Assembly: GCA_031385445.1 (NCBI GenBank)
Contig: JANNBM010000062.1
Location: forward strand, 62,001-126,000
Source of the DNA: CAIYZT01 sp031385445
GTDB lineage: Bacteria > Pseudomonadota > Alphaproteobacteria > Rhodobacterales > Rhodobacteraceae
Direction: 5' to 3'
Length of the DNA: 64,000 nucleotides
Made by a program: the position numbers and the translations under genes. Of this stretch, positions 1 through 10,307 are shown one piece after another. Within the stretch, counting starts at the first letter, position 1. Each line of letters begins with the position of its first letter. The notes beneath the pieces are model-generated. The model was given only the letters and a program-made list of their open reading frames with translations. It made no database searches and was not told the DNA's origin.

Positions 1-9
1 TCAAGGCTA

Positions 10-22
10 CTTTCGCAGAAAG
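10..22. repeat. TGC-loop palindrome behind ABC ATPase gene
   Basis: CTTTC-GCA-GAAAG forms a short perfect stem with a three-base loop directly after the stop codon of the ATPase gene (24-26). It has the same core as palindromes at 41423, 52778, 52819, 59864 and 59895. It could act as a 3' stabiliser or terminator; function is inferred only. Confidence 0.5.
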
Positions 23-23
23 G

Positions 24-1091
<1,068 letters not shown>

Positions 1092-1103
1092 GGGCTTTAT
1101 CCT

Positions 1104-3299
1104 TTAGCTGCTGGTCAGACGGACAGTGACGCTGTCCAGCCGGTCATGGGAAACAGTGATGGTGATCTCGCCTGCGCCGGCGGCTTGCAGCCAGATCCCG
1201 GTGGACCCGGCGCGCAGCGGCAAAACGGCGGGGCCAAATCGGTGGGCGGGGCCGGTTACGGTGACGGTGACAGGCTCGGACATGAAGGGCAATTTGTTGC
1301 CCACCTGATCCAGCACCCGCACCATGATGCGCACGGCGTCATGCGCGCCGATCTGCACAGCATCGGGCACCACTTGAAGTGTGGTGGGTAAGGCATTGTC
1401 AACAAAGTCTTTTACGGCGGCGATCTTGCCATTCAAATAGCCTGTCACCCGCGCCTTTTCCCAAGACATGCCCCAGACGCCCAACTCTTCGGCGGTGAAA
1501 GAGCGGTGGTCCAGAACGACGGGCGGATGTGGCAGATGGGGGTAATTTTCGTGGTCCGGCTGCACCCGTTTGGGTGGATAGCTGCCATAGGTCAGCTCGA
1601 CTTCGTCGCAATTTGTCAGGATAATCAACGGCAAAACGCCGCCGATATTGCGCTCTCCGCGCGCCCAGAAAGTCACCGGCTGCAGCACGATCCCGCCCTC
1701 GGGTTCGCCCTGCGACGCATAGGCATAACCCGCGAATTTCGGCTCGCGGTACATGTCCATCACGCCGTGGTGGCAAATCCGGTCGCCCGAGCCGAAATCC
1801 TTGTGGGTGTTGTAATCAAACGCGCACCAGCCGATGGCGCCCGCGATCTGCGGATCGCCGTACATCGCGTTCAGCACCTGCAAATGCCGGGTGACATGTT
1901 CGGCCTGGCGCTGCTCCTGATCGGTGGATTTGGTCGGGTACATATGCCCGCCAAATTCGGTGATCATATACGGCACGACATGGGGCAGGCCGGTCACCTC
2001 GGCTTGCGGGCGCAGGGGCGTGCGGGGGCGGTTGCCGCCAAGTTCCTCGTTGCCAAGCACGAAGTCGTTCATGGTGTAAACGTCTTCGAGCAGTTCGCTG
2101 TCGGTGATATATCGCACGCCGCCGGTGGGCCGCGTGGTATCAAGTTCACGCGCCAAGGCATTGGTCCGGATGTAAAAATCGTGATTGTCCTGGCTTTCGT
2201 TGATGCGCACGCCCCAGATCACGATCGACGGATGGTTCCAGTCGCGCGTGATCATGCGCGCGACGTTCATCACCGCCTCGTCCTGCCATTGCATCCCGCC
2301 AATATGCTGCCAGCCGGGGATTTCTTCGAACACCAGCAGGCCCAGCTCGTCGCAGCGATCAAGGAAGTATTTCGACTGCGGATAGTGCGAGGTGCGCACC
2401 ATGTTGACGCGCAGCTCGTGCTTCAGAATCTCGGCGTCTTTCACCTGCGCCGCGCGTCCCAGCGCATAGCCCGCGTGCGGATAAGATTGATGCCGGTTCA
2501 GCCCGCGCAGTTTCAGAGGCTGGCCGTTCAGATGGAAACCTTTGGCGGTAAAGGCTATCTCGCGAAAGCCGAAGCGGGCGGCGTGCGTGTCGGTGCCGTG
2601 GATCGATGTCAGGGTAAGACGAAGGGTGTACAGCGCGGGGCTATCAGGGGCCCAAAGGGTGATGTCCGCCAGCCCCTCAAACGCTAGCGCCACTTCGTCC
2701 GCCGAGGCTGCCGTTTCGGCAACCGCCAAAACCTTGCCCGCGCTGTCCACAATCTCGCCGCGAACCACGCCGCCAAGGGCCACGCCCTGCGGATTGTCGA
2801 AATGCACCACCGCCGTCACCCGCTTTTGCGCGGCCAGAACGTCGGGCGTTTCGATTTTGACGTTGGTGATGTGCAGGGCAGGGGCGGTTTCAAGCCAGAC
2901 TTCGCGGTAAAGCCCGGCATAGGTCAGATAGTCGATGACATTGCCAAAGGGTGGAATTTCCGGGTTTTCCGCGCCGTCGATGACAATACGGATCACATGA
3001 TTGCCGGGCGCAATCCCGGTCAACCGGGCGGTGAAGGGGGTATAGCCGTCGCGGTGCGAGGCGATCTGCTGCCCGTCCAGATACACCCGCGCATCGGCCA
3101 TCGCGGCGTCAAAGCGCAGCCAAACCTCGCGCCCCGCCCAGGACGGATCGGCGGCGAAAGTCTTTTCATAGGTGAACGCGCGCTGATAGCCTGTCTCATC
3201 GAAATAGGAATAGGGCAGCTCGACCGCGGTATGCGGCAAACGCACGGGATCGCGGCCTTCGAACAGCCAGTTGTCATTGAAATCAGTCACCGAACGCAT
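1104..3299 (-). CDS. Glycoside hydrolase family 2 (beta-galactosidase-like)
   Basis: 731 residues without a signal peptide, so probably a cytoplasmic enzyme cleaving beta-linked sugars after import. Order of domains: N-terminal sugar-binding jelly roll (about 10-150), immunoglobulin-like sandwich (about 155-250, ending in the GFREI motif), then a TIM barrel (about 255-560) and C-terminal beta domains. The acid/base is likely Glu368 in RINESQD and the nucleophile Glu448 in ITEFGG. It is embedded between the second permease and the ATPase gene, 9 bp after the permease stop, which ties it to the transported sugar. Beta-galactosidase is preferred because galactose/arabinose oxidation genes lie nearby, but beta-glucuronidase or another GH2 activity is possible. 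Confidence 0.88.
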   Translation of the reverse strand: MRSVTDFNDNWLFEGRDPVRLPHTAVELPYSYFDETGYQRAFTYEKTFAADPSWAGREVWLRFDAAMADARVYLDGQQIASHRDGYTPFTARLTGIAPGNHVIRIVIDGAENPEIPPFGNVIDYLTYAGLYREVWLETAPALHITNVKIETPDVLAAQKRVTAVVHFDNPQGVALGGVVRGEIVDSAGKVLAVAETAASADEVALAFEGLADITLWAPDSPALYTLRLTLTSIHGTDTHAARFGFREIAFTAKGFHLNGQPLKLRGLNRHQSYPHAGYALGRAAQVKDAEILKHELRVNMVRTSHYPQSKYFLDRCDELGLLVFEEIPGWQHIGGMQWQDEAVMNVARMITRDWNHPSIVIWGVRINESQDNHDFYIRTNALARELDTTRPTGGVRYITDSELLEDVYTMNDFVLGNEELGGNRPRTPLRPQAEVTGLPHVVPYMITEFGGHMYPTKSTDQEQRQAEHVTRHLQVLNAMYGDPQIAGAIGWCAFDYNTHKDFGSGDRICHHGVMDMYREPKFAGYAYASQGEPEGGIVLQPVTFWARGERNIGGVLPLIILTNCDEVELTYGSYPPKRVQPDHENYPHLPHPPVVLDHRSFTAEELGVWGMSWEKARVTGYLNGKIAAVKDFVDNALPTTLQVVPDAVQIGAHDAVRIMVRVLDQVGNKLPFMSEPVTVTVTGPAHRFGPAVLPLRAGSTGIWLQAAGAGEITITVSHDRLDSVTVRLTSS

Positions 3300-3308
3300 G
3301 GAAAATCC

Positions 3309-4124
3309 CTATTTGACGCCGCCCAGCATGCCTTCGACAAAGCGGCGCTGGAGAAGGAAGAAGACCAGAATGGTGGGAAGCGTTGCCAGAACATTGGCAA
3401 TCATGATCAGCCCGTAGTCGGGCGTATAGGCGGTCGCGAGAGAGGCGACGACCAGCTGGATCGTCTTCATCTCGTTGGTTTGCAGCACGATCAACGGCCA
3501 CAGATAGGCGTTCCAGTTGGTCATGAACAAGATGATCATCGCCGCCGCGTAGGTCGAGCGCATGACCGGAATGTAGATGCGCAAGAAGATCTGCCATTCC
3601 TTCAGCCCGTCCATCCGCGCCGCATCGCGCAGCTCGGACGGGAAGGCTTTGGTGTTCTGGCGAAAGTAGAAAATCATGAAGATCGACGCGATGCCGGGGG
3701 CCATGATGGCGATATAAGTGTTCATCAGCCCCGCGCCCGAAAACATGACGAACAGCGGGATCATCATGGCGGCGAAGGGCACCGAGAGCATCAGCAAAAG
3801 CCCGCCGAACACGCGGTCGCGGGTTTTGGACCGGAAAATCTCGAACCCGTAGCCAGCCAGAGAGGCGACGGCGAGGGTCAGAACCGTGCCGCCAACCGCC
3901 ACCACGATGGAGTTGAAAAACACCCGCGGCACATCGACAAGTTCAAAGAACTTGGTGATGTTGGGGATCAGGTTGGTGCCGAAGGTGAACTTGCCGCCGG
4001 TGATATCGAGCGCGGTGTTGGTCGCGCCTGCAATCATCCAGTAAAACGGAAAGACCGAGATGCCAGCCGCGAGCCACAAAAGCGCCTGAACGACGATACT
4101 GGTCAATCTGGAGGTGAGGGACAT
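3309..4124 (-). CDS. Sugar ABC transporter permease (MalG type)
   Basis: 271 residues with about six hydrophobic segments and the EAA-like loop (ELRDAARMDGLKEWQIF) that contacts the ATPase. It forms the membrane channel with the permease upstream. The start at 4124 is chosen because AAAGGA lies about 9 bases before it and it falls only two bases after the upstream stop. An in-frame start at 4160 would overlap the upstream gene by 34 bases and is less likely. Confidence 0.92.
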   Translation of the reverse strand: MSLTSRLTSIVVQALLWLAAGISVFPFYWMIAGATNTALDITGGKFTFGTNLIPNITKFFELVDVPRVFFNSIVVAVGGTVLTLAVASLAGYGFEIFRSKTRDRVFGGLLLMLSVPFAAMMIPLFVMFSGAGLMNTYIAIMAPGIASIFMIFYFRQNTKAFPSELRDAARMDGLKEWQIFLRIYIPVMRSTYAAAMIILFMTNWNAYLWPLIVLQTNEMKTIQLVVASLATAYTPDYGLIMIANVLATLPTILVFFLLQRRFVEGMLGGVK

Positions 4125-4126
4125 GA

Positions 4127-5050
4127 TCAGCGGTCCTTTGCGACTTGGAATTGCACCCAAGACAGGATGCCGACAAGGATCACGATGACCCAGGACACCG
4201 TCGCGGCATAACCGAACGAGGGCATGAAGCGGAAGGTCAGGTTATAGATGTAAAGCGACAGCGTCAGCGTGGAATCCGCTGGCCCGCCGCCGATGCCCTG
4301 CGAGGCGGTGATCGTGTTCACCTCGTCAAACAGCTGCAAGGTGCCGATGGTCGACAGGACCGTGGTGAACAAGATCACCGGTTTCAGCATCGGCATGGTG
4401 ATCTTGAAAAACCGGGCGCGGGCCGGAACGCCGTCGATACGCGCCGCCTCATAGATCGAAGGATCGATATTCTGCATCGCGGCCAGATAAAACACCATGT
4501 TATATCCGGCCCACCGCCAGGTAATCGCCATGATGATCAATATCTTGGCCCAGAACGGATCGATCATCCAGCGGATCGGCTCGCCGATGATGTGCAAAAT
4601 CATCAGCGTGTCGTTGACCACGCCGTCGATGGCGAACATGGATTTGAACAGCACCGAATAGGCGACAAGCGAGGTGACGCAGGGCAGGAAAATCGCGGTG
4701 CGAAGGATGGCGCGGCCGCGCAGTTTTGGGTTGTTCAGGGCGGCGGCGAACAAGAGTGCCAGCACAAGCATGAGCGGCACCTGAATCACCAGAAAAATCA
4801 ACGTATTGGACAGAGCGCGCAGGAATACCGGATCGTTGGTCAGTCGCACGACATTGGCGAAACCGCCGAATTTGAAATTCATTCCCTTGCCGGTCTGAAA
4901 GCTCATGTAGAGCGACCACAGGATCGGATAGGCCATGAAAATGCCCAAAAGCGTCAGGGCAGGGGCGACAAAGGCCCATCCCGTCAGGTTAAAGCGCCTC
5001 TCGCTGGCCGTGGTGGCGGGGCCCGGTTTTGCGTCTGCGGTGCTGGCCAT
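4127..5050 (-). CDS. Sugar ABC transporter permease (MalF type)
   Basis: 307 residues, about six membrane segments, EAA loop YEAARIDGVPARARFF. It is the first permease of the importer and partner of the MalG-type protein. The start at 5050 has a good AGGAG site; the reading frame is open further upstream to 5107 but without a comparable ribosome binding site. It lies 144 bp downstream of the binding-protein gene, a gap that may allow differential expression of the abundant binding protein. Confidence 0.92.
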   Translation of the reverse strand: MASTADAKPGPATTASERRFNLTGWAFVAPALTLLGIFMAYPILWSLYMSFQTGKGMNFKFGGFANVVRLTNDPVFLRALSNTLIFLVIQVPLMLVLALLFAAALNNPKLRGRAILRTAIFLPCVTSLVAYSVLFKSMFAIDGVVNDTLMILHIIGEPIRWMIDPFWAKILIIMAITWRWAGYNMVFYLAAMQNIDPSIYEAARIDGVPARARFFKITMPMLKPVILFTTVLSTIGTLQLFDEVNTITASQGIGGGPADSTLTLSLYIYNLTFRFMPSFGYAATVSWVIVILVGILSWVQFQVAKDR

Positions 5051-5194
5051 GCGCGCTCCTGATGTGCGGGGGGGTGATCTGTCAGACCAAAAGCGCCCCA
5101 ATGCCAAAACCGGCCATGGACCTGCCTTCGCCTTGTGCGGCTTGGGGCCCCGACTGCACGCGCAAGCGGGGCCCCGGTCTTTGATCGGCAGCGG

Positions 5195-6466
5195 TTACTG
5201 GATCTGCTGCGCGACTTGTGCATCGATGGCGGCAATCGCCTCATCAATGTCGCCGCCTGCAACCAGCGCCGGGATCTGCGCAACGATGGCCGCATCGACC
5301 TCGTTGGTGAAGATGCCATAGTTCACGCCCGGGATGGCTGCTTGCCATTCCGAGAAGTTCGCCCAAACGGCCTGACCGCCGAAATAGTCATCAGCGGCAG
5401 AGTAAGCAGCGCCTTCGCGTGCGGGCAGATAGGCGCCAAATGCGCCCTGACCGACCAGAATCGATTGGTAGAAGTCAGAGTCGCCCGCCCAGATCGTCTT
5501 CATGAAGTTGATCGCGGCATCCTTTGCAGGGGCCGATGACAACACATACCACGACGATCCGCCAAGGTTGGAGGCATGGCCCGCACCCTCGATGTTCGAC
5601 AGTTTTGGCAAGGGCGCGACGCCCCATTTGCCGGACATGTTATTGCCCTTGATGCCGCCGGTCATCCACACGCCGGTGTAAACCCCGGCCACGTCGCCGT
5701 TGTTGAACGCACCGGTATAATCGCCCCAGCCCGACACGGCCTTATACAGGTCAGCCGTCTGCAGCATCTTCACCCAGGTTTCCAAGGACGCCTTGAACAC
5801 CGGGTTGCCAGCGATGTTGGCACTGCCGTCATCGTTGAAATACCACGAACCGGCCGATTGCAGCATCATGCGCATCGTGCCTGCATCCGCCTGGTCCATC
5901 GAGAACATCGGCTTGCCGGTCTTGGCTTTGACGGCCAAACCAATGTCTATCATCTGCTCCCAGGTGATATCGGCCAGAGATGCCGCATCATAGCCCGCTT
6001 CGGCCAGAAGGTCGCTGCGATAGAACAGACCGGTCACGCCCGAATCGAAGGGCAGCGAATAGGTCTGGCCGTCAACCGTTGCCAGCGACACCTTGTAGGC
6101 GGCGAACTGGCTGTAATCGATCTTGTCGGTCATCGGCTCGAACGCGCCGGGGAAGGACAAAAGGTACTTTTGAGCGCCGTAGTCTTCGATCAGAACGATG
6201 TCTGGCAAACCCTCGGTGGTGCCAGATGCAAGCTGAGTCTGCAGTTTGGTTTCAAGATCGCCCTTGGCAAAATCAACCACAGTCACCGTATCGCCGGGGT
6301 TGGCAGCGGTGTAGCGGGCAATGGCGTCATTCATCGCAGCGCCGTTGAATTCGGGCGCCCAGCACCAGACGGTGACGTCAGCCGCAAAAGCCGATGTCAT
6401 CGCCAGCAGGCTAACGCCAGCGGCCAATCCAGCGATATTCCGCAAACGCGGAGCATTGATTCGCAT
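5195..6466 (-). CDS. Extracellular sugar-binding protein of ABC transporter
   Basis: 423 residues (SBP family 1). The first 28 residues are a classical signal peptide ending in SAFA before ADVTVW, so the protein is periplasmic. The body has the family features, including the early D-x-V-x-V-W strand and the DIVLIEDYGAQ region. The start at 6466 is preceded by GGGAGGAAAAC, an excellent ribosome binding site; the open frame continues upstream but with no plausible start. It is first in the importer operon and 127 bp downstream of the LacI-type regulator gene. Confidence 0.93.
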   Translation of the reverse strand: MRINAPRLRNIAGLAAGVSLLAMTSAFAADVTVWCWAPEFNGAAMNDAIARYTAANPGDTVTVVDFAKGDLETKLQTQLASGTTEGLPDIVLIEDYGAQKYLLSFPGAFEPMTDKIDYSQFAAYKVSLATVDGQTYSLPFDSGVTGLFYRSDLLAEAGYDAASLADITWEQMIDIGLAVKAKTGKPMFSMDQADAGTMRMMLQSAGSWYFNDDGSANIAGNPVFKASLETWVKMLQTADLYKAVSGWGDYTGAFNNGDVAGVYTGVWMTGGIKGNNMSGKWGVAPLPKLSNIEGAGHASNLGGSSWYVLSSAPAKDAAINFMKTIWAGDSDFYQSILVGQGAFGAYLPAREGAAYSAADDYFGGQAVWANFSEWQAAIPGVNYGIFTNEVDAAIVAQIPALVAGGDIDEAIAAIDAQVAQQIQ

Positions 6467-6593
6467 GTTTTCCTCCCATGTCGAAGGCACGGCCTCTGCC
6501 GACCCTAAGGCGAGGTTAGCGAAGGAAATCTGGTCCGGCAACAAGTTTAGTAAAAATAGTTTTCCGCACCAGACGTCTATAAATATCAATAAC

Positions 6594-7646
6594 TTATGTC
6601 TTTTGCACACAGGTGCTTCCGCGCCAGACGACCTTGCTTTCGACCACAACTTTCTTGGCAAAGTCGCGTCCTTTCATCCGCTCGACCAGCATATCGACGG
6701 TATTTTCGCCAATTTCTTCGGCGGGAAGGTGAACGGTGGTCAAAGGGGGAATCATGAAGCGGGCGGCAGAGATGTCGTTGAAACTGGCCACACTGATATC
6801 GGCAGGAATGGACAACCCCAGCTTGTGAATGGCGCGGTAGGCCCCGACGGCCATGTTGTCATTGGCCGTCACCAGAACATCTGGCCGCACAGGGTTTTGC
6901 AGCATTTGCAGGGTCAGATCATAGCCGCTTTCGGCGGTATTGAACCCCATAAGGCTCATCTGATCGGTCGTTCTGCCCTTGGCGCGCATCCACGCCTCAT
7001 AGGCCAGAAACCGCTTTTCCGGGCGCACGATGTCGCCGCGCGACAGCTTGTCGGTCCAGCCGATAAAGCCGATCCGGGCGTATCCCAAGGCCGCGAGCGC
7101 ATCCAAAAGCGAGGTGGTGGCCGCCTCATAATCATTGACCACGAAATCCACGCCTTCTTGGGTGGGGCGATAATCAGCATAAACGATGTTGCGGGCATGG
7201 GTGGACAGCCAGATCTCTTCTTCGGCCGAATGCCAGCCGATGACGATCACCCCCGACGCCCCGCGCAGCACCTTGGCGTCGGGGAAATCTTCGGTCTGAT
7301 AGACCTTGGTATACTCGATCTGCAGCGCCGCGCAGCGCCGTTCAATCCCAAGCCGCAGGGCGACATAATAGGGATCGGAAAGCTCTTGTTCGGGCCGCAG
7401 AAAATGCACCAGCGCGATTTTCGGCGCGGCCATGCGGCCGGTTTGTTTGCGCTGCCTTGGCGAGGCATAGCTCATCGCTTCGGCGGTTTCGATGATGGCT
7501 TGGCGCGTCTGGTCGCTGACCGCCAGCGTCCAGTCAAAGTTCAAAACCCGCGAGACGGCAGCAGGCGAAACCCCGACAGCGACGGCGATGTCTTTCAACG
7601 TCACGGCCGCGCGGGGAAGCTTTGTCAGGGGCAACAGCTTTTGCAT
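6594..7646 (-). CDS. LacI-family transcriptional regulator
   Basis: About 350 residues. The N-terminal helix-turn-helix (VTLKDIAVAVGVSPAAVSRV) is followed by a periplasmic-binding-protein-like sensor domain. It lies directly upstream of, and on the same strand as, the sugar importer and is therefore the likely regulator of that operon and perhaps of the divergent kinase gene at 7824. The start is uncertain: ATG at 7646 is 14 codons before the helix-turn-helix, an alternative ATG lies at 7730, and neither has a clear ribosome binding site. Confidence 0.9.
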   Translation of the reverse strand: MQKLLPLTKLPRAAVTLKDIAVAVGVSPAAVSRVLNFDWTLAVSDQTRQAIIETAEAMSYASPRQRKQTGRMAAPKIALVHFLRPEQELSDPYYVALRLGIERRCAALQIEYTKVYQTEDFPDAKVLRGASGVIVIGWHSAEEEIWLSTHARNIVYADYRPTQEGVDFVVNDYEAATTSLLDALAALGYARIGFIGWTDKLSRGDIVRPEKRFLAYEAWMRAKGRTTDQMSLMGFNTAESGYDLTLQMLQNPVRPDVLVTANDNMAVGAYRAIHKLGLSIPADISVASFNDISAARFMIPPLTTVHLPAEEIGENTVDMLVERMKGRDFAKKVVVESKVVWRGSTCVQKT

Positions 7647-7823
7647 CGGATTGGGATTGCATACGGCTTGCACAAAAGCAACCGTGCCGGACGCGGCGGG
7701 CTGGTGCGCGGGCGCACGGATCAATTGCATGGTTGCATCGGGCTGAAAGCTGGGTGATCAAACAGGCTGCACAGGGGGCAAAGCGGCGGGCGTTGTTGCG
7801 CGCGGCAAACGAGGGAGCGTCGG

Positions 7824-9269
7824 ATGTTCATCGGTTTGGATCTTGGAACCTCGGGGCTGAAGGGCATCCTGATCAACGATGCCCAGAAGGTGCTGGCCGA
7901 GGCCAGCGCGCCATTGACCGTCTCGCGCCCGGCGGATGGGTGGAGCGAGCAGGCCCCCGCCGACTGGATCGCCGCCGCCGAGGCGGTTATGGCCGAATTG
8001 TCGCGGCACGCCTTGGGAAAGGTGCGCGGCATTGGCCTGTCCGGTCACATGCACGGCGCGACCTTGCTGGACAGCGCCGATCAGGTGCTGCGCCCTTGCA
8101 TTTTGTGGAACGACACAAGGTCCTTTGCCGAGGCCGCCACAATGGACGCCGATCCGCAATTTCGCGCGGTGTCAGGTAATATCGTGTTCCCCGGCTTTAC
8201 CGCGCCAAAGCTGGCTTGGGTGCGTGCGCATGAGCCTGAAATCTGGGACCGTATCGCCAAGATATTGCTGCCAAAGGATTATCTGCGCCTTTGGTTAACG
8301 GGAGAGCATGTGGCCGAGATGTCGGATGCGGCGGGCACAAGTTGGCTCGATACCGGCGCGCGCGATTGGTCGGAGGCGCTTTTGGCGGCCACGGGGCTCA
8401 GCCGGTCGCAGATGCCGCGTCTGGTGGAGGGGGCAGCGGTTTCGGGGCAGGTCCGCGCCGATCTGGCGCTTCGTTGGGGCCTTGGTGCGGGCGTTGTGGT
8501 GGCGGGCGGCGGCGGCGACAATGCCGCCTCGGGCGTGGGCGTGGGCGTGGTCAGGGCGGGCGATGCCTTTGTCAGTCTTGGCACCTCGGGCGTGCTTTTC
8601 GCGGCCAATGACGGGTATCAGCCCGATCCCGCGACCGCCGTGCACACCTTTTGCCACGCGCTGCCGGGCACTTGGCACCAGATGGGGGTGATTTTGGCCG
8701 CGACAGACGCGCTGAACTGGTATGGCCGCTTTGTCGGGCAGGATGCCGCCAGCTTGACCGGATCGCTTGGCCCCCTCGCAGCGCCCGGCAAGACGCTGTT
8801 CCTGCCCTATCTTGGCGGAGAGCGCACGCCGCTGAACTCTGCCTCGGTGCGGGGTGGGTTTTTGGGGTTGGAGCATGCGACGGACCGCGATGCGGGCACA
8901 CGCGCGGTGCTGGAAGGCGTGACCTTTGCCATCCGAGATTGCCGTGATGCGCTGGCCGCGACCGGAACGCGGATCAATCGGCTGCTGGCGGTCGGGGGCG
9001 GCTCGCGGTCGCAGTATTGGCTGCAAGCGATTGCGACGGCGCTGAACGTGCCGGTCGATCTGCCGGTGGCGGGTGATTTTGGCGGCGCGTTCGGTGCCGC
9101 GCGTTTGGCGATCATGGCGGCAACGGGGGCGGGGGCCGAAGTCGCGTCGCGGCCGACAATTGCGCAAGTGATTGAGCCTGTCGCCGCCCTGACGGACGCT
9201 TTTGATGCCGCGCATCATCGGTTCAGCATTGGCCAAAGCGCTATTATGGCCAAGGGGTTAACCGTTTAG
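7824..9269 (+). CDS. xylB: FGGY-family sugar kinase, probably xylulokinase
   Basis: 481 residues, the usual size for XylB. The N-terminal phosphate loop region is GLDLGTSGLKGILI, and the C-terminal FGGY domain carries GVTFAIRDC and the LAVGGGSRSQYW motif. It would phosphorylate D-xylulose to xylulose 5-phosphate, although other FGGY ketose kinases look alike. The start has GAGGGAG upstream. It is divergent from the LacI gene (177 bp apart) and its last codons overlap the convergent LysR gene by 12 bp. No xylose isomerase gene is in the window. Confidence 0.82.
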   Translation: MFIGLDLGTSGLKGILINDAQKVLAEASAPLTVSRPADGWSEQAPADWIAAAEAVMAELSRHALGKVRGIGLSGHMHGATLLDSADQVLRPCILWNDTRSFAEAATMDADPQFRAVSGNIVFPGFTAPKLAWVRAHEPEIWDRIAKILLPKDYLRLWLTGEHVAEMSDAAGTSWLDTGARDWSEALLAATGLSRSQMPRLVEGAAVSGQVRADLALRWGLGAGVVVAGGGGDNAASGVGVGVVRAGDAFVSLGTSGVLFAANDGYQPDPATAVHTFCHALPGTWHQMGVILAATDALNWYGRFVGQDAASLTGSLGPLAAPGKTLFLPYLGGERTPLNSASVRGGFLGLEHATDRDAGTRAVLEGVTFAIRDCRDALAATGTRINRLLAVGGGSRSQYWLQAIATALNVPVDLPVAGDFGGAFGAARLAIMAATGAGAEVASRPTIAQVIEPVAALTDAFDAAHHRFSIGQSAIMAKGLTV

Positions 9270-10211
9270 CGCCCTGTGCTGCGTCAAGACCAGATCAATC
9301 AGGTTTTGCGCCGCCGGGGGCAGCGAAGCCCCGCGGCGCAGGATCACCCCATAAGGTGCAACTTCGATCCCCAAAGGGCAATCGAGCACGCGGTAAGGCG
9401 CATCTGCGGCCCCGGCAAACTGCTGGGCAACCGCGCGGGCAAGGGGGGCGATGCTGTCGGTTTGTTGGATCAAGGCCAGCGTCAGCAAAAACGACGCGGT
9501 CGCCAGCTGCTGACGCGGCGCGCCCATGCCCAAAACAGCCAGCCGTGCCAGAACCGCCCCCGAAAGCGGCGCGTTTGCGGCCGGCATGACCCAGTCAAAA
9601 TTCATCACCTCGGCCGGATCGACGCCGGGCCTTCCGGCCAGCGGATGCCCGGCGCGCACGACCAGCGAAATCGGCTCCACGCCGAGGGCGGTCATGGTCA
9701 GATCGGCCTGCGCAAAAGCCGCTGGAATGCGGCCCAGAACGAAGTCGAGCTGCCCCGCGACAAGCTGGCTGCACAGGATATCCGAGGTGGCGACGGTGAC
9801 ATCGGCCCTGATTTTCGGCAGGGTCAACCGCGCAAGGCGCAGGGCGGGCAGCACAAGTTCCAACGCCGGGGCGGTGACCGCGCCGATGCGCACCTCGCCG
9901 CTGCCGCCCTCGCCAACCTCGGCCATCTCGCGCGCTGCGTCGCGCATTTCCAGCAAAACCCGCTCTGCCCGCCGCGCCATAACCTGCCCCTGCGCCGTCA
10001 GCGCGATGCCCCGGCCCGTGCGGACATGCATCGGCGCCTGCGCAATTTGCTCTACCTCGGCCAACAAACGAGAGGCGGCAGGCTGCGTGATCCCAAGCCT
10101 TGCGGCGGCAAGGCCAAGCTGGCTGTTCTCGTTCAATGCGGCCAGAAGCCGCAGATGACTTAGCTTCAGGCCGCGTTGCAACAGGTCTTCGGATTTGGTG
10201 GGTAACGACAT
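9258..10211 (-). CDS. gbpR: LysR-family regulator, GbpR-like
   Basis: 317 residues. The N-terminal helix-turn-helix (LRLLAALNENSQLGLAAARL then GITQPAASRLLAEVE) is followed by a LysR substrate domain starting near GEVRIGAV. The sequence resembles GbpR, the galactose-binding-protein regulator of Agrobacterium and relatives. It is divergent from the GguC gene 96 bp away, so it probably controls the arabinose/galactose oxidation genes at 10308-13962. The symbol is assigned by resemblance and context. Confidence 0.82.
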   Translation of the reverse strand: MSLPTKSEDLLQRGLKLSHLRLLAALNENSQLGLAAARLGITQPAASRLLAEVEQIAQAPMHVRTGRGIALTAQGQVMARRAERVLLEMRDAAREMAEVGEGGSGEVRIGAVTAPALELVLPALRLARLTLPKIRADVTVATSDILCSQLVAGQLDFVLGRIPAAFAQADLTMTALGVEPISLVVRAGHPLAGRPGVDPAEVMNFDWVMPAANAPLSGAVLARLAVLGMGAPRQQLATASFLLTLALIQQTDSIAPLARAVAQQFAGAADAPYRVLDCPLGIEVAPYGVILRRGASLPPAAQNLIDLVLTQHRALNG

Positions 10212-10307
10212 ATCAATTCCGGTATGAATTTATTCTTGCTTATGATTTGACGGAAATGAATGGAAGACGCAAACTTTGCATTGAAACTGATGGAAACAAG
10301 GGTGCGG
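10212..10307. promoter_or_regulatory. Divergent promoter region gbpR / gguC
   Basis: This AT-rich stretch of 96 bp separates the LysR gene from the oxidation operon. TTCCG near 10217 and CGGAA near 10250 form the outer arms of a long imperfect inverted arrangement, which would fit a LysR site. No precise operator can be fixed by eye. Confidence 0.35.
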